A stretch of 48,423 nt of DNA from Caulobacterales bacterium 32-69-10 (lineage in GTDB: Bacteria; Pseudomonadota; Alphaproteobacteria; Caulobacterales; Caulobacteraceae). Position 1 is the first letter of the stretch, and each line of letters starts with the position of its first letter. Below, piece by piece: positions 1 to 9,970 of the stretch. The DNA is taken from the NCBI GenBank assembly GCA_002280485.1, contig NCED01000019.1:1-48423 (forward strand), read 5' to 3'. The translations under genes and the position numbers were made by a program. The notes beneath the pieces are model-generated. The model did not search any database, was not told the origin of the DNA, and saw only the letters and a list, made by a program, of their open reading frames with translations.

Positions 1-285
1 GGGGGCCGGCGCGGCGGGCGCAGCCGGACGAGGCGCGGGCGCCTCGGCAGGCGGCGGCGCGGCGGGGCGCGGACGGACGTCCAGCACGGGACGCTCGCCC
101 TCCGGGCGCGGCGCCCGGCGCTTGGTCTCGACCACTACGGTCTTGGAGCGCCCATGGCTAAAGCTTTGCCGCACCGTGCCGGCGCTGACCGAGCCGCCAC
201 GCGGCTTCAGCGTCAGCGGAGGCCTGCCACCCGAAGCGCCGCCAGGGCCGCCGCGGCCGTTTTCGTTGTCGTTCCCGTCGCTCAT
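1..285 (-). CDS. infB: Translation initiation factor IF-2, N-terminal 95 codons (partial)
   Basis: IF-2 is the GTPase that places initiator tRNA on the 30S subunit and drives subunit joining. Only the first 95 codons are inside the window; the gene runs off the left edge. The ATG at 285-283 opens a polar start followed by [15 protein letters not shown] and [19 protein letters not shown], which is the hallmark N-terminus of alphaproteobacterial IF-2. After that comes a Pro/Ala-rich linker, as expected before the G domain. It lies downstream of the ylxR-type gene on the same strand with a 101-base gap, the usual ylxR-infB order. Confidence in identity comes from the N-terminal motif, since the GTPase domain is not visible. 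Confidence 0.9.
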   Translation of the reverse strand, partial: MSDGNDNENGRGGPGGASGGRPPLTLKPRGGSVSAGTVRQSFSHGRSKTVVVETKRRAPRPEGERPVLDVRPRPAAPPPAEAPAPRPAAPAAPAP

Positions 286-386
286 TCGAACCGTTGACTA
301 GACCCATACGTCAGCACGGCCGCCGTCGGCCGTACCGCAAAAACGCCAAACGGACGGGAGACGCCTAACCAGCATCCCCGCCTGTC

Positions 387-986
387 TCAGGCTTCCCCGC
401 CCCAACTTGTCGGATCGCCCCCACTCGTCGGAAGGCCCCAACTCGTCGGGAGGATTGGGCGAAAACCGGCCAGCTGCCCGATCTCTTCGGTCCAGCGCTC
501 GGCCCATCGCCCTGCAAGGAAGACCAAGTGTATCACATGTCCCAACCCTGAGGCCAAACCCAATTCTTCGCTTGTGAAGGCCCCGCATAGGCGAGGCGGG
601 CGGGTTTGGCTCGCTGCGAGCTGGAGTATCTTGCGCCGCCCGTCGGGGGCGCCGTCCGAAGCTTCGACCATCCAAGCGGCCTGGCCGGAGCGGATCGCGG
701 CCGAAGCCTTGTCCATACCCCAGGTAAGCGCCCCGGCCCGCCGTGCAAGCCCCAGCCGGTCCAGACAACGCTTGGACAGCATGATTTCGACCTGGTCGGC
801 CAGGTCGGCCGGCGCGCTCAGCTTGGCCTTGGCCGCGCGGGAGAACAGGCCCTTCTTCGCGGCCGTCTCCACCGCCTCGCGGGTCGCCTCGACCCACATG
901 CCGCGGCCGGGTAACTTTCTGTTGAGGTCCGGCACCACGACCCCGTCAGGCGAGGCGACGAAACGGAGCAGACGCTTTTCGGGCAT
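387..986 (-). CDS. YlxR/DUF448 RNA-binding protein with L7Ae-like C-terminal domain
   Basis: This is a small RNA-binding protein of the nusA-infB operon family. From the first canonical start (ATG 986-984) it has 199 residues. Residues 8-60 carry the YlxR core (RFVASPDGVVVPDLNRKLPGRGMWV), and residues about 75-175 resemble the L7Ae-like half typical of alphaproteobacterial members (LGLARRAGAL, AWMVEASDGAPDGRRK, FTSEELGLASGLGHVIHLVF). Conserved-looking coding sequence (ERRDIVSGAV) continues upstream of this ATG, in frame as far as the purA stop at 1112-1110, but contains no ATG, GTG or TTG. The real start may be an ATC near 1100, about 5 bases after an AGGGCGG. The last 20 residues are a short tandem repeat (PTSWG, PTSGG, PTSWGG) that looks lineage-specific. 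purA, not nusA, lies directly upstream. Confidence 0.82.
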   Translation of the reverse strand: MPEKRLLRFVASPDGVVVPDLNRKLPGRGMWVEATREAVETAAKKGLFSRAAKAKLSAPADLADQVEIMLSKRCLDRLGLARRAGALTWGMDKASAAIRSGQAAWMVEASDGAPDGRRKILQLAASQTRPPRLCGAFTSEELGLASGLGHVIHLVFLAGRWAERWTEEIGQLAGFRPILPTSWGLPTSGGDPTSWGGEA

Positions 987-1109
987 GACGGCGCCCGAGA
1001 CGATGTCGCGCCGCTCACGCGCCGCTTGCGCCGCCGTCTTAGGTCCGGCGGGACCCGAGGGCGCGTTTGGATCCGTGGTCTGGTCCGCGGGACTGGTGAT
1101 GATCCGCCC

Positions 1110-2399
<1,290 letters not shown>

Positions 2400-2474
2400 A
2401 GCTGAGAACCTTTCGTAACGCGGGGGCGCCTATGGGCCGTGCGGCGCGAGGCGTCAACCGGCAATCCTCCGCCC

Positions 2475-2558
2475 GTCCCCGCGGAAACGGGGACCCAGGC
2501 TTGAGCGACCGCGCCTCCTGCAAAGATCTGGGTCCCCGCTTCCGCGCGGGGATGAGCG
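2475..2558. repeat. Intergenic inverted repeat, family A copy 1
   Basis: Two imperfect arms of about 25-30 bases, reading GTCCCCGCGGAAACGGGGACCCAG and its near reverse complement, flank about 30 unrelated bases. The same arms recur at 9935-10028 and 43148-43235, and in a modified form at 24783-24896. The element sits between purA and the pagL-like gene. It could fold into a long hairpin in either transcript and may act as a REP-like or terminator-like element; that role is inferred. Confidence 0.75.
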
Positions 2559-2565
2559 GAAATTC

Positions 2566-3189
2566 CTACCTTGCGCCGAATTTGTAGATCAGCCGCACCC
2601 CGGCGTCGTCCAGGCCCTGGTTCTTGCCCTGGGCGAAGATCTGACCGTTGGACAGGTGGGTGTAGCTGGCCTCCACGGCAATGCGGTCGCTCAGGTCGAC
2701 CCCAAAGGCGAACTCGGGCTCGAACAGCACGGGCGAGCCGAAGTCGATGCGCGTGTAGTAGAGCTTGGTGCGGCGGGCGAGCTCCTGCGGCGTCAGGCCG
2801 CCCACATTGGCGGGGGGCAGGCCCGTCTTGCCGTCGGTGAGGGCCAGGCCGATGCCCGGGCGGAAATAGAACTTCGAGCCCAGCGGGATGCGCCAGTTGA
2901 AGCCGGCGGCGATGAAGTTGGAGGTGCCCTCGGTGTTGATCGAGCCGAACACATGCACCTGGGGCCGCCAGATGAACTTCAGCGCGTCGATGCGGCCGGT
3001 GCGATAGCCGATGTGGATATCCGCGCCGCCCTCGCGCCCGGCGGCGCCCAGGCCGACCGCGTCGCCGATGAAGGTGACGTCGTGGGCGTAGACCCCGACG
3101 AAGGCCTCGGACGCCTGCGCCGCACCTGCCGACAATGCGCCCGCCAATCCAAGCGCCGCGGCAACCGCGGTCAACCGTCCACGAATCAT
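2566..3189 (-). CDS. PagL-like lipid A 3-O-deacylase / acyloxyacyl hydrolase family
   Basis: The 207-residue product starts with a clear Sec signal (MIRGRLTAVAAALGLAGALSAGAAQA) and continues as an outer-membrane beta-barrel rich in alternating strands, ending in the typical YKFGAR. PagL enzymes remove the 3-O acyl chain of lipid A in the outer membrane using a His-Ser dyad. Here H178 and S180 lie in SYTHLSNGQI, matching the family H-x-S-N pattern; the third catalytic acid may be D194 or D195, but I cannot place it with certainty. The gene stands alone on the minus strand, with the family A repeat downstream. Identity as a PagL-family protein is fairly secure; actual lipid A activity is inferred. 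Confidence 0.8.
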   Translation of the reverse strand: MIRGRLTAVAAALGLAGALSAGAAQASEAFVGVYAHDVTFIGDAVGLGAAGREGGADIHIGYRTGRIDALKFIWRPQVHVFGSINTEGTSNFIAAGFNWRIPLGSKFYFRPGIGLALTDGKTGLPPANVGGLTPQELARRTKLYYTRIDFGSPVLFEPEFAFGVDLSDRIAVEASYTHLSNGQIFAQGKNQGLDDAGVRLIYKFGAR

Positions 3190-3274
3190 TGTCTGCCCCC
3201 CACGGCCCTGAAAGCCCCGGGCCTTATCGCCTGAAAATCAGCGGCGCGCCAAGGGGCGGTTTCAGCCGCCCGGA

Positions 3275-3487
3275 TCAGGCGGCGGCGCGGCTGCGGGCCT
3301 CGGCTTCGGCGGCGAAGATCGCCTGCAGGTTCTCCTGCGGGAAACGGCCGTTGAAGTTGGTGCGCTGACGGGCGTTGGCCAGCCGGTCGAGGGCGCGGCG
3401 CTGGTCAGGCGTCAGGGTGGCCAGGGCCGCACGGTGCTCGGCTTCGATGTCGGCGGCGGTGATGGTGATTTCGCAGGTATCGGACAC
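3275..3487 (-). CDS. Hypothetical 70-residue protein
   Basis: I do not recognise a named family. The chosen start is GTG at 3487-3485, preceded by AGGAG at good spacing (CAGGAGCAAGCC-GTG); an ATG further upstream at 3553 lacks such a site. The product begins VSDTCEITITAADIEAEHR and ends AEAEARSRAAA. It is charged, mainly helical by composition (AALATLTPDQRRALDRLANARQ), has one cysteine, and has no signal peptide or membrane segment. It sits downstream of argF on the same strand after a 175-base gap with no obvious terminator. Coding is supported by the ribosome site and GC3 bias only. Confidence 0.6.
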   Translation of the reverse strand: MSDTCEITITAADIEAEHRAALATLTPDQRRALDRLANARQRTNFNGRFPQENLQAIFAAEAEARSRAAA

Positions 3488-3662
3488 GGCTTGCTCCTGA
3501 CCGGTCCTGCCGACGCCGGTGGCGCGCCGGATGACCGCGTTCTGTCTTCTCATTTGGCATTGGTTCGTTGAGTCCGGAACGGATCAAACGGCCGCATACC
3601 GTGCGGCATTTGCGCGCCTTTCGCCTGACGCGGGAGCCGACGCACCCTCACCGGAACGCGCC

Positions 3663-4604
3663 CTAGCCGACGGCCCCGAAGCACCAGGCCAGGACGGCTT
3701 TCTGGGCGTGAATGCGGTTCTCCGCCTCGTCCCAGACCACCGACTGGGGCCCGTCCATCACCTCGTCGGTGACCTCCTCGCCGCGGTGGGCGGGCAGGCA
3801 GTGCATGAAGATGGCGTCATTGGCCGCCAGACGCATCAGGTCGGCGTCGACCTGATAGGGCTCGAAGGCGGCCAGCCGCTCGTCGTGGTCGGTGTCGCCC
3901 ATCGACACCCAGGTGTCGGTCAGGACGCAGTCGGCCCCGACCACCACAGCCCGCACGTCCTGGCTGATCTCGATCGAGCCGCCGCCGGAGCCGCGCTCCA
4001 TGTCCATCAGGTCGGGATGATAGTCGGCGGGACAGGCGATGCGCAGGTTGAAGCCGAGCTTGCCGGCCGCATGCATCAGGCTGGCGCAGACATTGTTGCC
4101 GTCGCCGACCCAAGCCAGGGTCTTGCCTTCGATCGGGCCGCGATGCTCCTCGAAGGTCATCAGGTCGGCCAGGATCTGGCACGGGTGGCTGCGATCGGTC
4201 AGGCCGTTGATCACCGGCACGGTGGCGACGCTGGCGAAGCGTTCCACATCGTCGTGGCGGATGGCGCGGATCATCACCGCGTCGACCATGCGCGACAGCA
4301 CCTGGGCGGTGTCGCCGATCGGCTCGCCACGGCCCAGCTGCATGTCGTTGGCCGAGGTGATGATGCTGTCGCCGCCGAGCTGGCGGATCGCCGCGTCGAA
4401 CGAAAAGCGGGTCCGGGTCGAATTCTTCTCGAAGATCATCGCCAGGGTCCGCCCCTTGGCCGGGGCGTCGGCGTCCGGCTGGCCGGTGGGCCAGCCCTGG
4501 CGCCGGGCCTTGCGGGCGTGGGCCTCGTCGAGCATGGCGCGGATCGTGGAGCCGTCCAGCCGCCACAGGTCGAGGAAGTGGCGGGCCTCGGTCCCCCTGG
4601 TCAT
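3663..4604 (-). CDS. argF: Ornithine carbamoyltransferase
   Basis: ArgF condenses ornithine with carbamoyl phosphate to give citrulline in arginine synthesis. The 313-residue protein shows the carbamoyl-phosphate motif STRTR at 62-66, HPCQ at 140-143, the ornithine-side [11 protein letters not shown] with catalytic cysteine near residue 269, and the C-terminal [15 protein letters not shown]. The ATG at 4604 overlaps the argD stop as ATGA, so the two genes are almost certainly one translationally coupled operon. The length is normal for the anabolic enzyme. Confidence 0.97.
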   Translation of the reverse strand: MTRGTEARHFLDLWRLDGSTIRAMLDEAHARKARRQGWPTGQPDADAPAKGRTLAMIFEKNSTRTRFSFDAAIRQLGGDSIITSANDMQLGRGEPIGDTAQVLSRMVDAVMIRAIRHDDVERFASVATVPVINGLTDRSHPCQILADLMTFEEHRGPIEGKTLAWVGDGNNVCASLMHAAGKLGFNLRIACPADYHPDLMDMERGSGGGSIEISQDVRAVVVGADCVLTDTWVSMGDTDHDERLAAFEPYQVDADLMRLAANDAIFMHCLPAHRGEEVTDEVMDGPQSVVWDEAENRIHAQKAVLAWCFGAVG

Positions 4605-5833
4605 GACTGGCCCGCCTGAGCCTGGGTCGAAACCGCCTGGGCCTGGGCGACGGCGCAGGCCGCCTCCAGCTTCTCGATCACTTCCCGGGCGTCGTCCTGC
4701 GTCATGATCAGCGGCGGCAGCAGCCGCACGCAGTTGTCGCCGCCCCCGGCGATGAGCAGTTTCTGGTCCCGGGCCATCTGCATGAAGGCCCGGTTGTTGA
4801 CGTGCAGCTTGATGCCGATCAGCAGGCCCTTGCCGCGAATCTCGGCAACCACGTCGGGGAAGCGCGAGCGCAGCCCCTCAAGCTGCTGGGTGAAGTAGCG
4901 CGACAGCTCCTGGACGTGCTCCAGCATCTGCGGCGTGTCGATCTCCTCGATCGCCGCCAGGGCGACGGCCATGGCCAGCGGGTTGCCGCCGTAGGTCGAG
5001 CCGTGGGTGCCGACCACCATGCCCTTGGCCGCCTCAGCGGTGGCCAGGCACGCGCCGACCGGGAAGCCCCCGCCCAGCGCCTTGGCCAGGGTGATCACGT
5101 CGGGCTGGGCCCCGGAATATTCATAGGCGAACAGCTTGCCGGTCCGGCCCAGGCCGCACTGGATCTCGTCGTACATCAGGAGCAGGCCGTGCTCGTCGCA
5201 CAGCCGGCGCAGACCCTGCAGATAGGCGTCCGAAGCCGAGCGGGCCCCGCCCTCGCCCTGCACCGGCTCGATCAGGATGGCCGCGGTCGTGGGGCCGATC
5301 GCCTTCTCCACCGCCTCCAGGTCGCCGAAGGGCAGGTGGACGTAGCCGGGCAGGTCCGGCCCGAAGCCGTCGGTGTAGGCCGGGTTGCCGGCGGCGAAGA
5401 CGGCGGCATAGGTCCGCCCGTGGAAGGCGCCCTCGAAACCGATCACGTCGATCCGCTCGGGATGGCCGCTCGCCACCTGGTATTTGCGGGCCATCTTCAG
5501 GGCGAGCTCGATCGCCTCGGTCCCCGAGTTGGTGAAGAAGGCCACGTCGGCGAAGCTGGCGTCGGTGAGGCGCTTGGCCAGCGCCTCCTGCCCCGGAATC
5601 TTGAAGATGTTCGAGATGTGCCAGAGCTTCTGGGCCTGGTCGGTCAGCGCCTTGACCAGCTTGGGGTGCGCATGGCCGAGCGCGTTCACCGCGATGCCGG
5701 CCACGCAATCCAGGTATTCTTCGCCCGTGTCCGTGTAGAGGCGGACGCCCTCGCCGCGTTCGAACAGCACCGCAGCGCGGTTGTACACGCCCATGATGTG
5801 GTCGGGCGGAACGGTCGGCGTGAGCGAGGACAT
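4601..5833 (-). CDS. argD: Acetylornithine/succinyldiaminopimelate aminotransferase
   Basis: ArgD is a class III PLP aminotransferase that makes N-acetylornithine, and often also works in lysine synthesis. With the ATG at 5833-5831 the product has 410 residues. The PLP lysine is K251 in [15 protein letters not shown], and the PLP-nitrogen aspartate is D222 in [29 protein letters not shown] and [10 protein letters not shown] are also present. A TTG five codons further upstream is possible but less likely. argF follows with a 4-base overlap. A family B repeat fills the gap towards the ABC permease upstream. Placement of argD-argF beside gcrA matches what is known for Caulobacter. Confidence 0.96.
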   Translation of the reverse strand: MSSLTPTVPPDHIMGVYNRAAVLFERGEGVRLYTDTGEEYLDCVAGIAVNALGHAHPKLVKALTDQAQKLWHISNIFKIPGQEALAKRLTDASFADVAFFTNSGTEAIELALKMARKYQVASGHPERIDVIGFEGAFHGRTYAAVFAAGNPAYTDGFGPDLPGYVHLPFGDLEAVEKAIGPTTAAILIEPVQGEGGARSASDAYLQGLRRLCDEHGLLLMYDEIQCGLGRTGKLFAYEYSGAQPDVITLAKALGGGFPVGACLATAEAAKGMVVGTHGSTYGGNPLAMAVALAAIEEIDTPQMLEHVQELSRYFTQQLEGLRSRFPDVVAEIRGKGLLIGIKLHVNNRAFMQMARDQKLLIAGGGDNCVRLLPPLIMTQDDAREVIEKLEAACAVAQAQAVSTQAQAGQS

Positions 5834-5931
5834 AGGCCTATCCCCCAAAGCGAACAGTCCCCGGGCCGGCGGGCCAGGGGACTATGGGAGGCGGCGTTTT
5901 GGTCGCGCGCGCGGGCGATGTCAATCGGGTC

Positions 5932-6034
5932 GCGTGCTTCGAGACGCACGCCTTGCGACGCGCTCGTCAGCCTGAGGATTAAACCGGCTCTTGCCCATCC
6001 TGAGGCGCCGGGTGAAATCGGCGCCTCGAAGGAT
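5932..6034. repeat. Intergenic inverted repeat, family B copy (degenerate)
   Basis: This copy contains GTGCTTCGAGACGCACGCC and, 40 bases on, CCTGAGGATTAAACC, then CCATCCTGAGGCGCC and GGCGCCTCGAAGGATCAGG. It is related to the two cleaner copies at 13173-13291 and 18381-18495 by the shared words TTCGAGACGC, CCTGAGGA and TCGAAG. Its right arm runs into the final codon of the ABC-2 permease gene. Such repeats look like mobile palindromic intergenic elements, but no transposase is nearby. Confidence 0.6.
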
Positions 6035-6870
6035 CAGGACTTCAACCGCCAACCGGTGGCGAACATTCGCCAGGTCGCGGCGGTCATAACGACCGCCAGC
6101 ACGGCCGAGAACAGAACCCCGACCCACAGCGAGCCCTCCGCCTTGCCGATGAAGCCGTAGCGGAACCCGTCGATCAAATAGAAGAACGGGTTGAGGTGGG
6201 AGATGGTGGCGAAGGGTTCGGGCAGCCGGTCGACCAGGTAGAAGGTGCCCGACAGGAAGGTCATCGGCGTGACCAGGAAATTGGTCAGGGCCGCCATCTG
6301 GTCGAACTTCTGCGACCACAACCCGGCCAGCACCCCGAACTCGGCCATGATCAGCGCGGCGATCAGGGCGAAATAGACCACGGCCCAGGGGTGGGCGATG
6401 TTGAAGCGCGAGAAGGGCCACACCGCCGCGGCGGTGACGAACCCGACCAGGATCCCCCGGGTCATCGCCCCCGCCGTGAACCCCGCGGTCAGCTCCATCG
6501 GCGACAGGGGCGGGGTCAGGAAGTCGGGCGCGGTCCCGTTCATCTTCGACTGCATCAGCGACGAGGAGGAATTCTGGAAGGCGTTGTTCAACACCCCCAT
6601 CATGATCAGGCCGGGGCCGACGAACACCGCCACCGAGAAGCCGTCGATCGGGGGGCGCCCGCCGCTCATGGCGACCGTGAAGATCATCATGTAGAGCAGG
6701 GCCGTGACCACCGGCCCCGCCACCGTCTGGGCCCCGACCTTCCAGAACCGGCGCACCTCGCGCAGGTACAGGGTCTGCAGGCCCAGCCAGTTGACGCCAT
6801 AGCTGGTGCGGAAGCCGAGCGCCTTCAGCGTCGCCCCGGGCTCCACCGTGATCGGGGTTTGGAGGTTCAT
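6034..6870 (-). CDS. ABC-2 type transporter permease (YadH-like)
   Basis: This integral membrane protein has about six hydrophobic segments in an ABC2_membrane arrangement. The 278-residue form from the ATG at 6870 begins MNLQTPITVEPGATLKALGF, then WKVGAQTVAGPVVTALLYMMIF, VGPGLIMMGVLNNAFQNSSSSLMQSKMNG, and the family C-terminal NPFFYLIDGFRYGFIG. Longer in-frame starts to 6948 add a poor, non-conserved extension that overlaps the gcrA regulatory region. Permeases of this type pair with an ATPase to export lipids, polysaccharides or drugs; no partner ATPase gene is adjacent, so the substrate is unknown. It diverges from gcrA. Confidence 0.88.
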   Translation of the reverse strand: MNLQTPITVEPGATLKALGFRTSYGVNWLGLQTLYLREVRRFWKVGAQTVAGPVVTALLYMMIFTVAMSGGRPPIDGFSVAVFVGPGLIMMGVLNNAFQNSSSSLMQSKMNGTAPDFLTPPLSPMELTAGFTAGAMTRGILVGFVTAAAVWPFSRFNIAHPWAVVYFALIAALIMAEFGVLAGLWSQKFDQMAALTNFLVTPMTFLSGTFYLVDRLPEPFATISHLNPFFYLIDGFRYGFIGKAEGSLWVGVLFSAVLAVVMTAATWRMFATGWRLKS

Positions 6871-6938
6871 GGCCCTCAGATGCGCTCCGTCTTGCGGCGG
6901 CGCAACCGGGCGATAGGCGCCACCGGATGCGATAAACC

Positions 6939-7012
6939 GAATCAACATCTAGTTCTCTGTGGACAGATAGGGCGCCACCTATTGCGGCCGGAGCTCGTTT
7001 AAGCGCTAAATC
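6939..7012 (+). promoter_or_regulatory. Putative gcrA promoter region with GANTC and DnaA-box-like sites
   Basis: Visible elements in order are a CcrM methylation site GAATC at 6939-6943, a DnaA-box-like word TGTGGACAG at 6958-6966 (reverse complement CTGTCCACA), a possible -35 TTGCGG at 6982-6987, and GCTAAATC at 7005-7012. The last is a perfect match to the Caulobacter housekeeping -10 consensus GCTANAWC. Known biology: in Caulobacter crescentus gcrA transcription depends on DnaA and on methylation state. The leader to the ATG is about 85 bases and ends with a GGGAGG ribosome site at 7086-7091. Assignment of the individual boxes is inference. Confidence 0.5.
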
Positions 7013-7099
7013 TAGTGGCGCGTGGGCAGTAGCTCTGGCGGCAAACACAATATCTAGGCGCCGGCATTCGCCGGGTCTCCAAGGCGGGAGGCTGATCTG

Positions 7100-7630
7100 A
7101 TGAGCGCAACGGTTGGGGGCTGGACCGATGATCGGGTCGCTTCCCTGAAGAAACTCTGGCTGGAAGGTCTTTCCGCCAGCCAGATCGCCAAACAGCTCGG
7201 CGGGGTGACCCGCAACGCTGTGATCGGCAAGGTGCACCGTCTCGGCCTGTCGGGCCGGGCCACGCCCGCCGCCCCGGCCCGCACCGTGTTCAAGGCTCCG
7301 CGCGCGCCGCGGCCCGCCATGGCCGCCGTGCATCAGCCGCGCCGCGCCGAGCCCATCGCCGCCGCCGCGGCCGCCCCGATGCCGTCCCTCCCCGCCGTGC
7401 GGGAAGAACCGGGCTCGGCGACGGTGCTGACGCTGGGCGCCCACATGTGCAAGTGGCCGATCGGCGATCCGTCCACCGACGGCTTCACCTTCTGCGGCCG
7501 CCGCACGGGCCACGACGGCGACGGCCCCTACTGCAACGAGCACGCGCGGCTCGCCTACCAGCCGGCGATCAAGAAGGGCAAGCGCTCCGACGGCGCCGAA
7601 CTGGCCCGCTCGCTCCGCCGCTACATCTAG
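7100..7630 (+). CDS. gcrA: Cell-cycle regulator GcrA
   Basis: GcrA is a sigma70 cofactor of alphaproteobacteria that binds DNA near methylated GANTC sites and activates S-phase genes. The 176-residue product starts WTDDRVASLKKLWLEGLSASQIA, the N-terminal helix-turn-helix that contacts DNA, with GGVTRNAVIGKVHRLGLSGR. A Pro/Ala-rich linker spans about 60-110. The C-terminal sigma-interacting part contains MCKWPIGDPSTDGFTFCGRR and YCNEHARLAYQP with conserved cysteines. GGGAGG lies 8 bases before the ATG. The gene is monocistronic, closed by a strong bidirectional terminator. It is the best taxonomic marker in the window. Confidence 0.97.
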   Translation: MSATVGGWTDDRVASLKKLWLEGLSASQIAKQLGGVTRNAVIGKVHRLGLSGRATPAAPARTVFKAPRAPRPAMAAVHQPRRAEPIAAAAAAPMPSLPAVREEPGSATVLTLGAHMCKWPIGDPSTDGFTFCGRRTGHDGDGPYCNEHARLAYQPAIKKGKRSDGAELARSLRRYI

Positions 7631-7652
7631 CGGCGGCTCCAGGCAGACAAGG

Positions 7653-7685
7653 AAAAGGCCGGCCCCGCGAGGAGCCGGCCTTTTT
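7653..7685. terminator. Bidirectional intrinsic terminator between gcrA and rpmE
   Basis: The stem GGCCGGC (7657-7663) pairs with GCCGGCC (7674-7680) and is flanked by AAAA on the left and TTTTT on the right, so it can stop transcription from both convergent genes. It lies 23 bases after the gcrA stop and 23 before the rpmE stop. Confidence 0.9.
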
Positions 7686-7707
7686 GCTGGGTCGGCGTAG
7701 CGCCGCG

Positions 7708-7932
7708 CTACTTGCGGACGAAGCCGGCGAACTTGGAGTTGAAGCGCGAGACGCGGCCGGCGCGGTCGAGCATGGCCGAGTTGCCGCCGGTCCAGGCCGG
7801 GTGCGTCTTGGGGTCGATATCGAGGTTCAGCACCGCGCCTTCCTTGCCGTAGGTCGAGCGCGTTTGGTAGGTGGTGCCGTCGGTCATCACCACGGTGATG
7901 AAATGGTAGTCCGGGTGCAGGTCTTGTTTCAT
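7708..7932 (-). CDS. rpmE: 50S ribosomal protein L31
   Basis: L31 is a small protein of the large subunit that bridges to the 30S head. The 74-residue product begins [20 protein letters not shown] and contains [16 protein letters not shown] and [12 protein letters not shown], typical of the alphaproteobacterial type. It lacks the CxxC zinc-ribbon pair of C+ type L31, so it is the zinc-independent form by sequence. It converges with gcrA across a shared terminator. A leader of about 150 bases lies upstream. Confidence 0.96.
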   Translation of the reverse strand: MKQDLHPDYHFITVVMTDGTTYQTRSTYGKEGAVLNLDIDPKTHPAWTGGNSAMLDRAGRVSRFNSKFAGFVRK

Positions 7933-7989
7933 CGGCGGTCCAACGGGCTTGGGTCGCGGATGCGCCAGGGCGGCGCGCTCGCAAACGTC

Positions 7990-8060
7990 GAAAGCCCGCG
8001 GGGGCGGGCTCCAGAGGCCGGAGCGTTTACACGACACACCGCCCCTACCGCAAGGGGCGG
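7990..8060 (-). promoter_or_regulatory. Structured leader upstream of rpmE
   Basis: On the minus strand there is a 7-bp stem AGCCCGC / GCGGGCT with a four-base loop (7993-8010) followed by TTTCG. Further out is CCGCCCC / GGGGCGG (8039-8060). A weak promoter, TTGCGG then TGTAAA at 16-base spacing, lies over the second stem. Ribosomal protein leaders often carry attenuators; here the T run is weak, so function is uncertain. Confidence 0.3.
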
Positions 8061-8086
8061 TTCTTACGCGATTTCGGGACAGGTTT

Positions 8087-9970
8087 ATGAGTGACGTCGA
8101 CAACAGGGGCCAGGGCGCCCGGCCGGGCCCGGGCGCCGCCCTGGCCGCCCAGCTGGCCGAAGGGGCGGCGCGGCGACCGCGCAGCCGCTCGCTCAAGCCC
8201 CTGGCTCGCCTGCTGCCCTTCGTCTGGGCCCACCGGGGCGACGCCATGGCGGCGGGGCTGGCCCTGATCGCTTCGGCCAGCGCGACCCTGGCCATGACCT
8301 GGGCCGCCCGCCTCGTGGTCGACAACGGCTTCCATGGCCGCTCCCTGACCGAGCTGAACCACTGGTTCCTCGCCCTCATGGCGGTGGCGGTGGTGCTGGC
8401 GATCGCGACCGGTTGCCGCGTCTATTTCGTCAACAAGCTGGGCGAGCGGGTCACGGCCGACCTGCGCAAGAGCCTGCACGCCCATGTCCTGACCCTGGAT
8501 CAGGCCATCTTCCTCAAGCTGCGCACCGGCGAGATCCTGTCGCGCCTGACCACCGACACCACCATCGTCGAGACCCTGGTCGGCCAGCAGGCCTCGGTGG
8601 CCCTGCGCAATCTCCTGACCCTGATCGGCGCCCTGATCCTGCTCACCATCGTCAGCCCGAAACTGACCCTGGGCGTGCTGGTCATCGTGCCGGTGCTGGT
8701 CCTGCCGCTGATCGTCTTCGGCCGCCGGGTGCGCCGGCTGTCGGTCCAGGCCCAGGACCGCCTGGCCGAGGCTGTGGGCTTCGCCGGCGAGCAGCTGGAC
8801 GCCATCGACACCGTCCAGGCCTTCGGCCGCGAGGCGAGCTCGGCGGCCCGCTTCGGCGAGGCCATCGACAACGCCTTCGCCGCATCCCTCGCCCGGGTGC
8901 GCGCCCGGGCCAGCCTGACCGCCCTGGTCATCGGCCTGGTGTTCGGGGCCGTCGCCCTGGTGCTGTGGATGGGCGCCCACTCGGTGCTGAACGGGACCCT
9001 GACCGGCGGCGCCCTGGTGCAATTCGTCTTCCTGTCGGTCCTGGCCGCCGGCGCGGTCGGCAATCTCGGCGAGACCTGGGGCGAGGTGCAGAAGGCCGCC
9101 GGCGCCCTGGAGCGCATCGGCGAGCTGCTCTCCACCGAGCCGGAGGTGCAGGCCCCCGCCACGCCCGTCCCCATGCCTAACCCTCCCCGGGGGGAGATCG
9201 CCTTCCAGGACGTGACCTTCGCCTATCCCGGCCGCCCCGAGCTGGCGGCCCTGCATGGCTTTTCGCTGAAGATCGAGCCGGGCGAGACCGTCGCCCTGGT
9301 CGGGCCTTCGGGCGGCGGCAAGAGCACGGTGCTGCGCCTGCTGCTTCGCTTCTATGACCCGCAGGAAGGGGCGGTGCGCATCGACGGGGTCAACCTGCGC
9401 GACGCCGACCCCCGCGAGCTGCGCCAGCGCATCGCGCTCGTCGCCCAGGACGCGCCCCTGTTCTCCGGCTCAGCCCTGGAGAACATCCGCTTCGGCCGCG
9501 AGGACGCCGACGACGCGGCCGTTCGCGCCGCCGCCCGGGCGGCGGAGGCCGAGGGCTTCCTCGACGCGCTTCCGCAGGGTTTCGACGAGACCCTGGGCGA
9601 GCGCGGCAAGACCCTGTCGGGCGGTCAGAGGCAGAGGCTGGCCATCGCCCGGGCCCTGGTCCGCTCGGCGCCGATCCTGCTGCTCGATGAGGCGACCAGC
9701 GCCCTGGACGCCGAAAACGAGCGCCTGGTCCAGCACGCCCTGGACGACGCCATGACCGGGCGCACCACCCTGGTCATCGCCCACCGCCTCGCCACGGTGC
9801 TGCGCGCCGACCGGATCGTGGTCATCGACGGCGGCAAGGTGGTCGACCAGGGCCGCCACCACGACCTCGCCGCCCGCGGCGGGCTCTACGCCCGCCTGGC
9901 CGCGCTGCAGTTCGGGACGGGGGAGGACCCTTCACCGGTCATCCCGGCGGAAGCCGGGACCCAGGTTTAG
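8087..9970 (+). CDS. MsbA/LmrA-type ABC exporter (fused permease-ATPase)
   Basis: The 627-residue half-transporter has an N-terminal six-helix transmembrane domain (about 55-335) and a C-terminal ATPase. Walker [10 protein letters not shown] is at 406-413, the Q-loop is in [12 protein letters not shown], the signature LSGGQ is at 510-514, Walker B LLLDE at 531-535 and the H-loop histidine at 566. It would act as a dimer in the inner membrane, exporting a lipid or hydrophobic compound; the substrate cannot be told. The ATG at 8087 starts [10 protein letters not shown]; upstream in-frame codons lie in the rpmE leader and look non-coding. The last 11 residues ([11 protein letters not shown]) and the stop are supplied by an intergenic inverted repeat. 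Confidence 0.93.
   Translation: MSDVDNRGQGARPGPGAALAAQLAEGAARRPRSRSLKPLARLLPFVWAHRGDAMAAGLALIASASATLAMTWAARLVVDNGFHGRSLTELNHWFLALMAVAVVLAIATGCRVYFVNKLGERVTADLRKSLHAHVLTLDQAIFLKLRTGEILSRLTTDTTIVETLVGQQASVALRNLLTLIGALILLTIVSPKLTLGVLVIVPVLVLPLIVFGRRVRRLSVQAQDRLAEAVGFAGEQLDAIDTVQAFGREASSAARFGEAIDNAFAASLARVRARASLTALVIGLVFGAVALVLWMGAHSVLNGTLTGGALVQFVFLSVLAAGAVGNLGETWGEVQKAAGALERIGELLSTEPEVQAPATPVPMPNPPRGEIAFQDVTFAYPGRPELAALHGFSLKIEPGETVALVGPSGGGKSTVLRLLLRFYDPQEGAVRIDGVNLRDADPRELRQRIALVAQDAPLFSGSALENIRFGREDADDAAVRAAARAAEAEGFLDALPQGFDETLGERGKTLSGGQRQRLAIARALVRSAPILLLDEATSALDAENERLVQHALDDAMTGRTTLVIAHRLATVLRADRIVVIDGGKVVDQGRHHDLAARGGLYARLAALQFGTGEDPSPVIPAEAGTQV

Noticed and set aside
5925..6045. A tRNA or small RNA gene in the argD to ABC-permease gap.
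   Set aside because: The symmetry is that of the family B repeat; no cloverleaf or TTCAATC-type arm is present.
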